Program-made: the position numbers and the translations under genes | Part shown: in pieces, positions 26,795-35,318 of the stretch | How positions within the stretch are numbered: the first letter of the stretch is position 1 | Layout of the letters: the number at the start of each line of letters is the position of its first letter | Source: Deltaproteobacteria bacterium | GTDB taxonomy: Bacteria; Desulfobacterota; Syntrophia; Syntrophales; UBA2210 | DNA: 46,043 nucleotides | NCBI GenBank assembly: GCA_026388515.1 | Contig: JAPLJO010000028.1 | Coordinates: 1-46,043 of the forward strand | Direction: 5' to 3' | The notes under the pieces: generated by a model | The model's database searches: none | What the model was told of the DNA's origin: nothing | Seen by the model: the letters and a program-made list of their open reading frames with translations, nothing else

Positions 26795-27601
26795 TCACGT
26801 TTCCTTTTGAACGGGGGTCGTCAACTCGCCTACTCCCTCGATACTTACCGTAATGATATCGCCTTCCCTCAGGTACACGGGGGGTTGACGGGTAAATCCC
26901 ACTCCTTCCGGCGTGCCTGTCAAAATTACCGTACCGGGAAGCAGGGTTGTTGATGCGCTGAGCTCGCTTATAATCGAATACACGTCAAATATCATCTGCG
27001 ACGTATTCGAATCCTGCATGACACGGCCGTTTAACACCGCACGAATTCGCAGGTTCCGGGGGTCGCGGATTTCGTCTTTCGTAACAAGGTACGGTCCCAG
27101 CGGGCAAAAGGTATCAAAGCTCTTGCCGCGGGCCCACTGTTTCATCTGTTTAAAAATCTGCCAGTCCCGTGCGCTTACATCATTCGCGCATGTATATCCG
27201 AAAATATAGTCATTCGCCTCATGAACGGAAACATTCTTGCACTCACTTCCGATCACGACGGCAAGTTCCGCTTCGAAATCCACTTCTCCCGGCCCGGCGA
27301 GCGGAAGCAGAATGGGTGAGCCATGACCCGTCACGCTGTTGGTGGATTTTATAAAAAATACGGGGTGTTCAGGGCGGACAGCCCCTGTCTCGCTGGCGTG
27401 CGCGCCGTAATTGAGTCCGAGGCAGAAAATATTCACCGGGGTTACAGGCGAAAGCATCCTTTCTATTCGCGTTCTTTTGCCGGTGATGGATATGCGTTTA
27501 AAAAACGGTTCCTCGATAATGGTTGCCACGTCAGGATTTCCCAGATATACGAGGCCGTATACTATGTCTCCATCCTCTGAAACAAAACGGGCTATTTTCA
27601 C
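26795..27601 (-). CDS. Fumarylacetoacetate hydrolase family protein
   Basis: About 268 residues. The C-terminal domain carries the metal triad of the family in VDFEAELAVVIG (two Glu) and the downstream Asp (ANDVSARDWQ), plus the FCPLGPYLV and TGTPEGVG motifs. Members hydrolyse or decarboxylate 2-oxo acids such as acylpyruvates, oxaloacetate and homoprotocatechuate intermediates, or isomerise related substrates; substrate not predictable. The start is taken as GTG 27601, giving the typical (M)KIARF opening; an upstream TTG (27619) has no ribosome site. It precedes htrA. Confidence 0.9.
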   Translation of the reverse strand: MKIARFVSEDGDIVYGLVYLGNPDVATIIEEPFFKRISITGKRTRIERMLSPVTPVNIFCLGLNYGAHASETGAVRPEHPVFFIKSTNSVTGHGSPILLPLAGPGEVDFEAELAVVIGSECKNVSVHEANDYIFGYTCANDVSARDWQIFKQMKQWARGKSFDTFCPLGPYLVTKDEIRDPRNLRIRAVLNGRVMQDSNTSQMIFDVYSIISELSASTTLLPGTVILTGTPEGVGFTRQPPVYLREGDIITVSIEGVGELTTPVQKET

Positions 27602-27636
27602 AATCCAGAATCCGGCCAATAATTTGTAGGGGCGCG

Positions 27637-27665
27637 ATTATATTCCTTTGATACTAATTATTCAA
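27637..27665 (-). promoter_or_regulatory. Strong promoter for the FAH-htrA operon
   Basis: On the minus strand TTGAAT (plus-strand 27660-27665) and TATAAT (27637-27642) are separated by exactly 17 bases, giving a start near 27630, about 30 bases before the GTG start codon. Confidence 0.75.
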
Positions 27666-27737
27666 TGAGTAATTACAAATTATACGAAGAAGCGCACTTT
27701 TCAGAACAACGGCCTTTGATAAAGCCGATAAAATGGG

Positions 27738-27766
27738 TTGACATCAGCCCTGAATAAATTCATATT
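27738..27766 (+). promoter_or_regulatory. Promoter for the MCE operon
   Basis: TTGACA (27738-27743), a 17-base spacer and CATATT (27761-27766). About 100 bases of leader follow, holding a GC-rich imperfect inverted repeat (27794-27803 against 27821-27829) that may fold in the mRNA before the first gene. Confidence 0.55.
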
Positions 27767-27870
27767 TCCCCATCATCGTACAAAAGGCTTCCGCCCGCCG
27801 CGGTGCCGAGCGAAGAGATGCCGCGCGGGAGTGCCTGATCGAAAATGCGTGATGCGCATGCTGGACTCTC

Positions 27871-28656
27871 ATGACTGATCATACGAACCGCCGTGACACA
27901 GCATTGCTTGACGCACCGGAAGGTGTCGTCGAAACCCTTCTCTATGCCGTTACCATACTCCTCAGGATTTTTTCGCGAAAAACCTATAACAGCGCCACCA
28001 GGGCGGTGCTGACAAATCAGATTTATTTTACCTCCGTCCAGATTCTTCCGCTCTTTCTTATTGTGTCGGTGCTTCTGGGAACTCTTTTTATCGGGATGAT
28101 TTTTCAGACCATAAAAAATCTGGGACTGGATGAGTACCTCGGGACCATCCTCATTGGATTTGTCGTCACCGAATTATCCCCCTTCGTATTCGTGCTGCTC
28201 ATTGCACTCCGTTCCGGATCGGCAATCAACACGGAAATCGCCGTTATGAAGGTCAACAGGGAACTCTTCACGCTCTCCGTATTTGGTATCGACGTTATCG
28301 ATTATCTTTTCGTGCCGAGAATATTGAACGGCGTTATTTCGCTGGTACTGCTGAGCGTTCTTTTTTCCATCATCCTCGTGATAAGCGGGTTTCTGTTTTC
28401 CCATATCATTTTCGATATGGAATTTTCCATGTATTCAAGCCTCGTGGCGCATTCGGTTCTCTTTTCCGATATGGCAATCCTGCTGCTTAAATGCACCGCC
28501 TTCGGTTTCTGTGTGACATTCATCCCCATACTGTACGGAATGAAAACATCATACATGCTCACAAGCATCCCCGTGTCGGTACTGCAGGGCATGATGCGCG
28601 TGTTCGCCGCCATAATCACAGTGGAGGTGCTGTCATTAATCGCCCGATTCATCTGA
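27871..28656 (+). CDS. mlaE: MlaE-family ABC transporter permease
   Basis: 261 residues with about five or six membrane helices. The family signature ELSPFVFVLLIALRSGSAINTEIAVMKVNREL...GIDVIDYLFVPRI is clear. MlaE permeases form the inner-membrane core of MCE transporters that move phospholipids or other lipids between inner and outer membranes. It starts an operon of four overlapping genes: permease, degenerate ATPase, MCE protein, lipoprotein. The usual order places the ATPase first; here it follows. Confidence 0.93.
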   Translation: MTDHTNRRDTALLDAPEGVVETLLYAVTILLRIFSRKTYNSATRAVLTNQIYFTSVQILPLFLIVSVLLGTLFIGMIFQTIKNLGLDEYLGTILIGFVVTELSPFVFVLLIALRSGSAINTEIAVMKVNRELFTLSVFGIDVIDYLFVPRILNGVISLVLLSVLFSIILVISGFLFSHIIFDMEFSMYSSLVAHSVLFSDMAILLLKCTAFGFCVTFIPILYGMKTSYMLTSIPVSVLQGMMRVFAAIITVEVLSLIARFI

Positions 28657-29123
28657 GCTTCTTCGACCGCGGAGAGGTCCTCACACGTGCGAGGGATGAG
28701 TGTCTTGCGCTTCATCCCCGAAGGGGCTTCGTGTCTCCCGATGCCCCGCTCATATCGAATCTCTCCGTATGGGAAAATGTGGCGCTTATACAACAGTATC
28801 ATCAGGGGTATTCCGGAACAACGGCGCACGCACTGACGCTCCAGCACCTCGGTATGCTCCGCTGTGAATCCGTCGCGATGAAGCGCAATCCCGAATTGAG
28901 GGATGAAGAGCGGTTCCGCGTCATGCTTCTGCGAGCCGCCATGATGAATGATGTGCTTGTGATTGATCGGCCGTTTCTCATCATTCCGAACATGGCAGAT
29001 GCCGGTTTCATGTTTGAAAATCTCGAGGTGCTTGAAAATCTGTTTACAGAATGCTTTATTTTTGATTATGAATCACACAGGAGCAAGTATACGACCTATG
29101 ATACAGAAACGCATCGAACTTAA
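28635..29123 (+). CDS. Degenerate MlaF-like ABC ATPase lacking the P-loop
   Basis: About 162 residues that align with an MlaF ATPase from just after the Walker A motif onward: RRGFVSPDAPLISNLSVWENVAL corresponds to the Q-loop and following helix, NPELRDEERFRVMLLRAA to the signature region, and VLVIDRP to Walker B. No P-loop is encoded in the frame. The Q-loop Gln, the LSGGQ signature and the catalytic Glu are also lost, so it cannot hydrolyse ATP. No ATG or GTG lies at a suitable place. An ATT at 28635 sits six bases after GGAGGT and is the best start candidate, overlapping the mlaE stop. The reading frame is intact to the MCE gene, which suggests retention rather than decay. Confidence 0.65.
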   Translation: MNRPIHLSFFDRGEVLTRARDECLALHPRRGFVSPDAPLISNLSVWENVALIQQYHQGYSGTTAHALTLQHLGMLRCESVAMKRNPELRDEERFRVMLLRAAMMNDVLVIDRPFLIIPNMADAGFMFENLEVLENLFTECFIFDYESHRSKYTTYDTETHRT

Positions 29124-29991
29124 AGTCTGGATATTCATTATCACCGCCCTGGTTCTCATCTCCGCGTTCTTCGTCTTCATCGCCTATAAAAAGGACATGT
29201 TCTCCAGGGTATACACCTACACACTCCTTTCCAAATCGGGCGAGGGCTTCAGCGTGGGCATGCCCCTCAAATTCTCGGGGTTCATCATCGGCACGGTAAA
29301 AAGCCTGGAGCTGAACGAAAGCGGCATGGTGATCGCGAAAGTCAGGGTGCCCGAGCGGCATATCAAATGGCTCCGGCAGGACAGCATCCTCATACTCGAC
29401 AGGCCCCTCATCGGCGCCCCCAAGATAACGGTCTTCACCGAGAATCTGCAGAGCCCCGTGCTTTCCACCGACAGCCTTAAGGAAATATATCCCGTGGACA
29501 GCATCAACGACGCCGTTCAGAAAATCGAGCCGCTTCTCGAAAAAATCGATGTCATTCTCGACAATACCGCCCGCATCACCGGCTCTCTGGCGGGGAAAGA
29601 GACTCTCCTCGAAATGGCGGTCGGCGACAAGGATGCCGTACAGTCCATCATCAACACGCTGAAGAAATCGGAAGAAATGGGCAGACACGTCGTCAATATC
29701 ATCGAAAAGATCGATACGACATCTTCGAAGCTCGACCAGAATCTCTTCGGGTCCGGCGGCACCTTTACGCTGGTTCATGCAATACTGAAGGATGTCCTCG
29801 CCAAACTCGAAAAGCTCGATACGGTAGTGCAGAACGTTTCCCAGACAAGCACCGACGTCACGCACTCGACGAGGGACCTTGAAAAATTGAGAAACGACAT
29901 CGACACCGCCATGGATTCGGTGAACGAACTGCTCCTTAAAATAGAAAGAACACTCCCCTCACAGAAAAAGAAGGATGTGGAACTGCCATGA
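29098..29991 (+). CDS. MCE-domain (MlaD-like) substrate-binding protein
   Basis: 297 residues. One N-terminal membrane helix (VWIFIITALVLISAFFVFIAY) is followed by a single MCE domain (about 40-110: GEGFSVGMPLKFSGFIIGTVKSLEL is typical) and a long C-terminal region rich in heptads, predicted coiled coil. MCE proteins form hexameric rings or tubes in the periplasm that carry lipids between membranes. The ATG at 29098 overlaps the ATPase-like gene by 26 bases; AGGAG is about 14 bases upstream. The stop overlaps the following lipoprotein start as ATGA. Confidence 0.9.
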   Translation: MIQKRIELKVWIFIITALVLISAFFVFIAYKKDMFSRVYTYTLLSKSGEGFSVGMPLKFSGFIIGTVKSLELNESGMVIAKVRVPERHIKWLRQDSILILDRPLIGAPKITVFTENLQSPVLSTDSLKEIYPVDSINDAVQKIEPLLEKIDVILDNTARITGSLAGKETLLEMAVGDKDAVQSIINTLKKSEEMGRHVVNIIEKIDTTSSKLDQNLFGSGGTFTLVHAILKDVLAKLEKLDTVVQNVSQTSTDVTHSTRDLEKLRNDIDTAMDSVNELLLKIERTLPSQKKKDVELP

Positions 29992-30650
29992 AGCGTGTAA
30001 TCATCGCCGCACTGATTGTCTCCTTCATTGCCGGATGCGCCGCAAAACACATTCCCGAATGGAAATCGGCAGCATTCAGACACATGGAAGCCTACAAGAA
30101 AGACGCGCTCACCGGTGATGACCGGATGGCAGATATTTATTTTTCGCGGGCGCTTGCGGAGATTAAAAAAAGCGGTGACCTGGAGGTGCTCGCCAGGGCG
30201 CACCTCCTGAAATACGCACTCAGGGCCGCCATGCTTGATCCCCCCGGCGATGACGCATTCACCGCCATTCACGACATCGAGGACAGCCGGGAAAATGCCG
30301 CCTATTTTGCCTTTCTCACCGGGGGTCCGGAAAAAGCGGATGGGGCGCTTCTCCCCCCGCAGTACGGTCCTTTCATCGCCGCCTTTCAGCGGGGTGCGAA
30401 AGGCGAGATGAATGCCGCGCTTGCGGGCATGGATGACCCCCTTTCACGGCTCATCGCCGCCGGCATTGCCGTCACGCACCAGCGCTTCAACGAAGACACC
30501 CTTACACTGGCAGCGGATACGGCATCGGGCGAAGGCTGGAAAAAAGCACTCCTTGTATATCTTTCGCGGCTCGAGTTATTGTATAAGGAAAAGGGGGACG
30601 AGGCACGGGCACTCCTCATGGGGAAGAGAATTGCCCTCATTAAGGACTGA
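29988..30650 (+). CDS. Lipoprotein of the MCE operon
   Basis: 220 residues with a lipobox (FIAGC, lipidated Cys 17). The mature part is mostly helical and TPR-like in composition but shows no family I recognise. By position it may be the outer-membrane-side component of the transporter, filling the slot of MlaA or an ABC-associated lipoprotein in other MCE operons. It overlaps the MCE gene by four bases (ATGA), ends the operon and is convergent with hldD. Confidence 0.75.
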   Translation: MKRVIIAALIVSFIAGCAAKHIPEWKSAAFRHMEAYKKDALTGDDRMADIYFSRALAEIKKSGDLEVLARAHLLKYALRAAMLDPPGDDAFTAIHDIEDSRENAAYFAFLTGGPEKADGALLPPQYGPFIAAFQRGAKGEMNAALAGMDDPLSRLIAAGIAVTHQRFNEDTLTLAADTASGEGWKKALLVYLSRLELLYKEKGDEARALLMGKRIALIKD

Positions 30651-30658
30651 CGGGGGGA

Positions 30659-31648
30659 TTATTCCGGCAGGGCGAGTGTTTGTTCTCCGTTAAGAAGATA
30701 CCCTTCGACATAATCAGCGATGCCCTCCTCCAGCGATGAGAACCGTATGTCGCAGCCGGCCGTCTTTAGCTTCTCCATGCGGGCTTCCGTGAAGTACTGG
30801 TAATGGGCCTGTATTGATTCGGGCATGGCTATATATTCAATCTCCGGTGTGCGGTGCATCGCATTGAAGACCGCGCCCGCGAGATCGTTCCACGTGCGGG
30901 ACCGGCCGGTTCCGAGATTGAAGATTCCCATAACGGCCCGGTGTTCCAGAAGCCACCGCATCACCTCGACACAATCTTTGACGTACACGAAATCGCGCTG
31001 CTGCCCACCGTCTTCGAACTCGGGCCGGTGGGATTTAAAGAGGCGCACCCTACCTCTCTCGACAATCTGCCCGAATGATTTGTGCACTACGCTTCTCATC
31101 TCCCTCTTGTGATGCTCGTTCGGGCCATACACGTTAAAGAATTTGAGACCCGCGACATGCTTCTCAAACCCTCCCTGGAGGACCCAGAGGTCAAAGCGCT
31201 GCTTGGAATAGCCATACATATTGACAGGTCTCAGCGCCATGCTCGTTCCGTCATCATCTGAAAAACCACGCGCGCCGTCGCCATAGGTGGCGGCGCTGCT
31301 CGCATAGATAAAGCGGATTCCTTTTGTAATGGCCCATTCAGCCAGCCGCCGGCTGTAACGGTAGTTATTTTCCATCAGATAATCGGCATCCCGCTCCGTC
31401 GTCGAGGAACAGGCGCCCATGTGAATGACGGCATCAACGGAGAAGGGAAGCGAATCATCCATCACCATGGAAAGAAAGGTATCCTTATGGAAATAATCTG
31501 CATACCGCAGGGGGACGAGGTTCTTCCATTTTTCAGTGCTGCCGAGGCGGTCAACCACCACGATATCCTCTATCCCTTCACGGTTCAGTCTCCATATGAA
31601 GGCACTTCCTATGAATCCCGCTCCCCCGGTAACGACTATCACGTCCAT
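30659..31648 (-). CDS. hldD: ADP-glyceromanno-heptose 6-epimerase
   Basis: 329 residues, an extended short-chain dehydrogenase that epimerises ADP-D-glycero- to ADP-L-glycero-beta-D-manno-heptose, the precursor of the LPS inner core. The NAD(P) motif GGAGFIGS is at residues 8-15, the SSAATYGDG region and YGYSK active-site motif follow, and FFNVYGPNEHHK and DFVYVKD are typical of HldD. The enzyme implies a heptose-containing LPS and therefore a Gram-negative envelope. No other heptose genes are in the window. Confidence 0.95.
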   Translation of the reverse strand: MDVIVVTGGAGFIGSAFIWRLNREGIEDIVVVDRLGSTEKWKNLVPLRYADYFHKDTFLSMVMDDSLPFSVDAVIHMGACSSTTERDADYLMENNYRYSRRLAEWAITKGIRFIYASSAATYGDGARGFSDDDGTSMALRPVNMYGYSKQRFDLWVLQGGFEKHVAGLKFFNVYGPNEHHKREMRSVVHKSFGQIVERGRVRLFKSHRPEFEDGGQQRDFVYVKDCVEVMRWLLEHRAVMGIFNLGTGRSRTWNDLAGAVFNAMHRTPEIEYIAMPESIQAHYQYFTEARMEKLKTAGCDIRFSSLEEGIADYVEGYLLNGEQTLALPE

Positions 31649-31733
31649 CCCTCCCTTGTATGATCCGTTGACGGGTAACCCCGTCTTGCCTTACGGCACC
31701 CTTGTGGCCATGAGATGCGTGGCCGGATGCTCA

Positions 31734-32840
31734 CTACACCCGGTGATGGGCCCTCACTATTTCATTCCTGTCTGCGGGATGAATCGAATTGACAATCCAC
31801 TCCCGCACCGCTTCACTCTCGGGCGAGGCACCGTATGTCATAAACTCCAGCCGTATGCCCAGCGACGCGGCGACGCGGCCCGCCAGCACGGACCATATGA
31901 TACCGGAATCGCCTCTGATTGTCATGTCGCGGGGAAGAGGCGCTGCTTCACCGGCACCAGGAACTGCGGCTGGTGCGGTATCTTCTTCAATGAGGATCAT
32001 GGTTCTCTCCGCCAGCGACCAGGTCCATTTCCCCTGCCATCCCGTCCATATCCCGCACCCCCGGTGCACTTCACAGGGATCCTGCTCACTCTCGGCGAAA
32101 CACGGGGCTGACTGCAGGACCACCTTGGCCGTGCCCATCATCTTTGAAACGCGAAGCGCCCGCTCCGAGACGGGAATCGAATCACCGATCGAGAGGCCTA
32201 CTCCGCCGCTCCCGACGAGCTGTGATACCGCCACGATCACCGGAATGCCAAGGCGGGCACCGGCACCGATCATGGTCATCGGGTCCGCACCGTATCCCGC
32301 CATCTGCTCGAAAGGGATGCGGCGCTCTGCAGCGAGCGCGAGGATTTCCTTCGACAGCATCTCCGTTCGCAGCCCGCTGGGATAGGCGCCGTTCCCCGCC
32401 GCGCGGGTCACCATATCCCCCGGCGCCCCGAGAAGCGACCGGTAAAAACTGATATCCACATCGATCTCCTGCTGGAACTGTTCCAGGACGTCCGGAGAAA
32501 GAAGCGCCACGTCAAAGTATTCCCCTTCGTGAAGCAGCGAACTCCGGATTCCCTCCTTTGTCCCGTTAATGCGCTTCACCTTTTCCAGCACACCCGCCAG
32601 TTCATGACCGACAACCGCCGCAGTGGTGCACACACCGTCCACTATGCCGCGGTGCATGAGTTCGGCGATAAGCGTGGTGACGCCGCGGTACACATGATCC
32701 GCACCGCCGATGCACGCCACGACAGTGTGCCCTTCCCGCTTGGCCGTAACGATGGCATCGACGACGCAGTCCATTTTTGACCGCAGGGCGGGGCTGAATT
32801 TTTCGTAGGCGCTCTCGACGGCATGCGCTCGAATTACCAT
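31734..32840 (-). CDS. Conserved protein of unknown function
   Basis: 368 residues without a signal peptide or membrane helix. A Rossmann-like N-terminal segment (VVACIGGADHVYRGVTTLIAE) precedes a histidine-bearing TTAAVVGHEL stretch and, in the middle, two glycine-rich loops (GYGADPMTMIGAGARLG and VGSGGVGLSIGDSIP) and a cysteine pair (CEVHRGC). The N-terminal pattern loosely resembles deoxyhypusine-synthase-like bacterial proteins, but this is a weak impression. It is 80 bases downstream of the SpoU-type methyltransferase gene and 85 bases before hldD, and may belong to a loose operon. Confidence 0.6.
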   Translation of the reverse strand: MVIRAHAVESAYEKFSPALRSKMDCVVDAIVTAKREGHTVVACIGGADHVYRGVTTLIAELMHRGIVDGVCTTAAVVGHELAGVLEKVKRINGTKEGIRSSLLHEGEYFDVALLSPDVLEQFQQEIDVDISFYRSLLGAPGDMVTRAAGNGAYPSGLRTEMLSKEILALAAERRIPFEQMAGYGADPMTMIGAGARLGIPVIVAVSQLVGSGGVGLSIGDSIPVSERALRVSKMMGTAKVVLQSAPCFAESEQDPCEVHRGCGIWTGWQGKWTWSLAERTMILIEEDTAPAAVPGAGEAAPLPRDMTIRGDSGIIWSVLAGRVAASLGIRLEFMTYGASPESEAVREWIVNSIHPADRNEIVRAHHRV

Positions 32841-32920
32841 GCAGATCGACCTCGATACATCCCCGGCGGAGGGCGGGGTGTCTTTCGACGGATTTAAATA
32901 ATACGTGGCATACTGAGGGC

Positions 32921-33694
32921 TTACTTACGGTCGCCCCCGGTGGATGTCAAGTCTTTTGTAGCTTTCTCCATGCAGTTTTCAACCTGGCGGCAGATGCCCC
33001 GCACAATTTTTACATCCTTGGCGGTAAACTGCACCCGCGAGAAAAATCGACGCACCCCGATCATTGAATGTGCCGGGTTCTGGGTATTGATGAAATCAAT
33101 TTTCAGGAGCACTTCCTCCAGGTGCCGATACATTTTTTCCATTTCTCCACGTGCGGCAAGGCGCGGCGTGAATGACGTGGGCCGAACGCCCGAGGCCATC
33201 AGCAATTCATAGCAAATAATCATGACCGCGTGGGAGAGGTTTATCGACCGCATCCGGTCCGCCGTGGGGATGGTGACCACGAGGTCGCAGTACCTGAGGT
33301 CGTGATTTGTGAGACCTCTGTCCTCGGGTCCGAACACGATCGCCACTTCATTTGTCTTCGATACATCGATAAGAGCTTCCGCCATGCGGCGCGGATCAAC
33401 CACCGACTGCCGCAGTTGCGACCTTCCCGCCCGCGCCGTTGTCCCCACCACATACCGGGCGCCTGCGAGGGCTTCGTCAATCGTATCAAAATACCGTATG
33501 CCGTCAACCACATCGGCAGCACAGTGCGTCGCCATCTGTTTCATCTGAGCTTCATCGTAGTGCTCTTCCCCCGCGACGACAACACGTTCGATCCCCATGT
33601 TTTTTGCACACCGCGCCGCGGATCCGATATTGCCGACGTATTTCGGCTGCTTCAGGACGATGGTGATGTGCCGGAGCGATATTCCATTCGTCAT
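32921..33694 (-). CDS. SpoU/TrmJ-type RNA 2'-O-methyltransferase
   Basis: 257 residues of the SPOUT (trefoil-knot) family. Motif 1 region KYVGNIGSAARCAKNMG, motif 2 IVFGPEDRGLTN and motif 3 SINLSHAVMIICYE form the AdoMet-binding knot; a C-terminal helical extension follows, as in TrmJ (tRNA Cm32/Um32). The family assignment is secure; tRNA position 32 is likely but not proven. It diverges from rsmG, sharing a short promoter region. Confidence 0.9.
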   Translation of the reverse strand: MTNGISLRHITIVLKQPKYVGNIGSAARCAKNMGIERVVVAGEEHYDEAQMKQMATHCAADVVDGIRYFDTIDEALAGARYVVGTTARAGRSQLRQSVVDPRRMAEALIDVSKTNEVAIVFGPEDRGLTNHDLRYCDLVVTIPTADRMRSINLSHAVMIICYELLMASGVRPTSFTPRLAARGEMEKMYRHLEEVLLKIDFINTQNPAHSMIGVRRFFSRVQFTAKDVKIVRGICRQVENCMEKATKDLTSTGGDRK

Positions 33695-33721
33695 TGTGCT
33701 TCTACATCCTCCTCATAGTGG

Positions 33722-33751
33722 TTGCGGCTTCGTATTTTTTTGGCATAGAAT
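33722..33751 (+). promoter_or_regulatory. Putative promoter of rsmG-parAB
   Basis: TTGCGG (33722-33727), an 18-base spacer and TAGAAT (33746-33751), about 30 bases before the rsmG start, in the short divergent gap with the methyltransferase gene. Confidence 0.5.
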
Positions 33752-33783
33752 ACATACACCGCCCTTTCACACGTGGTGAGGCC

Positions 33784-34461
33784 ATGTCGGAGATTAAAGA
33801 TATTCTCAGCACCGCGACACGGGAACTGCATATCCCGTTACGAGCCCATGCACTTACCATATTTGAACGCTATTATCACGAACTTCTCTTCTGGAACGCC
33901 CGCATGGCGCTGGTTTCCGCATCATCGCCGCGCGATGTCGCGGTAAAACACTTCTGTGATTCCCTTACCATCGCCCCGTTGATCGCATCTGCCCGGGGTC
34001 GCCTCCTCGACATCGGCGCGGGAGCCGGTTTCCCCGGCATACCGTTAAAAATCGCCATGGACACCCTTTCCATCACCCTGGTCGAATCGTCGCGAAAAAA
34101 AAGTTCCTTCCTGAAACACGTCGTGCGAACACTCGGCCTCGCCGGCGTCACCGTGGAGAACGGACGGATTGAGGGTCTCACCGGGGCGGCGGCCACGAGA
34201 AACCGCTTTGATACCATCACCTCGCGGGCCACGCTCACCCTCACGGTATTCCTCGAAACCGGCAGCCACTTTCTCGCGCCCGGCGGTGTCCTTATCGCGA
34301 TGAAAGGCAGGGAGGTCGGACGGGAGATCGAGGAAGCCGCACCGGCCGCCGTCAAGACCGGGCTCACCCTCAGGGAACACCACCGGCTGCGACTCCCCGT
34401 CACGGGAGATCACCGTACGATTCTTGTCTATTCAGAGCTGCCATCCGCCGTAAAAAAATAA
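33784..34461 (+). CDS. rsmG: 16S rRNA (guanine-527-N7)-methyltransferase RsmG (GidB)
   Basis: 225 residues, Rossmann-fold AdoMet methyltransferase. Diagnostic are LLDIGAGAGFPGIPLKI (AdoMet motif I), VESSRKKSSFLKHV, and a C-terminal AMKGRE segment. It methylates G527 in the 530 loop of 16S rRNA. The ATG at 33784 has GGTG six bases upstream; the frame is open to 33694 but lacks a ribosome site there. It lies upstream of parA in the classic origin-proximal rsmG-parAB arrangement. Confidence 0.94.
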   Translation: MSEIKDILSTATRELHIPLRAHALTIFERYYHELLFWNARMALVSASSPRDVAVKHFCDSLTIAPLIASARGRLLDIGAGAGFPGIPLKIAMDTLSITLVESSRKKSSFLKHVVRTLGLAGVTVENGRIEGLTGAAATRNRFDTITSRATLTLTVFLETGSHFLAPGGVLIAMKGREVGREIEEAAPAAVKTGLTLREHHRLRLPVTGDHRTILVYSELPSAVKK

Positions 34462-34547
34462 ATTCTCCTTCTCAAAGATGCTTTTCTGTGATAGCATGCC
34501 GCCAGTATTTTTCTCTTTCCATATCCCACTTGCAGAATCGCGAAATA

Positions 34548-35318
34548 GTGAGTAAATCCATTTGCATAGCTAACCAGAAGGGTGGCGTTGGAAAGACTAC
34601 CACGGCGATTAATCTTGCGGCGTGCCTGGCCGTTGCCGAGAAGAGGACTCTCCTGATCGACTGCGATCCCCAGGGGAACGCCACCAACGGCGTGGGAATT
34701 GACAAATCAATGGTCAGGGCGGACAATCTGTACCGTGTATTGACCGGCGAAGTGCCGGCAGGGAATGCCGTCCGAAAAACCGAGATACCCACGCTCGACA
34801 TCATTCCATCCCACCAGGATCTCATCGGCGTGGAGGTTGAATTCATCGCCCTCGAGGACAGGGAAAAGAAATTAAAAGATCTTCTCAAGGCAATTGACAC
34901 GAACTATGACTTTATTATAATTGACTGCCCTCCGTCGCTCGGCTTCTTGACGGTCAATTCTCTTGTGGCGTCCGATTATTTACTCATACCTCTGCAATGT
35001 GAGTATTTCGCCCTTGAGGGACTCAGTCAGCTTCTCAACACGGTCAAGCTGGTGCAGGTGCGGCTGAATCCGGCGCTCACTCTGGCCGGCATTTTACTCA
35101 CCATGTTTGACACGAGAAACAGACTTTCTCATCGAGTTGCCGAGGAAGTGAAAAAATACTTCGGTGCGAGGGTATTCAACACCATCATACCGAGAAATGT
35201 CCGGCTCTCTGAAAGCCCGAGTCACGGGCTGCCCGTCGTACTCTACGACATCGGCTCGAAGGGGGCGGTTGCATATATGGACCTTGCAAAGGAAATTCTC
35301 GCCAACGGAAGGTTGTGA
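34548..35318 (+). CDS. parA: Chromosome partitioning ATPase ParA (Soj)
   Basis: 256 residues. The deviant Walker A KGGVGKTT lies at residues 11-18, preceded by the usual SKSICIANQ opening, and CDPQGNAT and IIIDCPPSLG (Walker B) follow. ParA forms ATP-dependent DNA-bound gradients that separate sister origins with ParB and parS. The start is GTG 34548, which gives the family-standard N-terminus; a ribosome site is not obvious. It ends in TGATG overlapping parB. Confidence 0.96.
   Translation: MSKSICIANQKGGVGKTTTAINLAACLAVAEKRTLLIDCDPQGNATNGVGIDKSMVRADNLYRVLTGEVPAGNAVRKTEIPTLDIIPSHQDLIGVEVEFIALEDREKKLKDLLKAIDTNYDFIIIDCPPSLGFLTVNSLVASDYLLIPLQCEYFALEGLSQLLNTVKLVQVRLNPALTLAGILLTMFDTRNRLSHRVAEEVKKYFGARVFNTIIPRNVRLSESPSHGLPVVLYDIGSKGAVAYMDLAKEILANGRL

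Noticed and set aside
28491-28634. Upstream ATG extension of the ATPase-like gene into mlaE
   Set aside because: It would overlap mlaE by more than 160 bases and the extra residues do not resemble an ABC ATPase or contain a P-loop.
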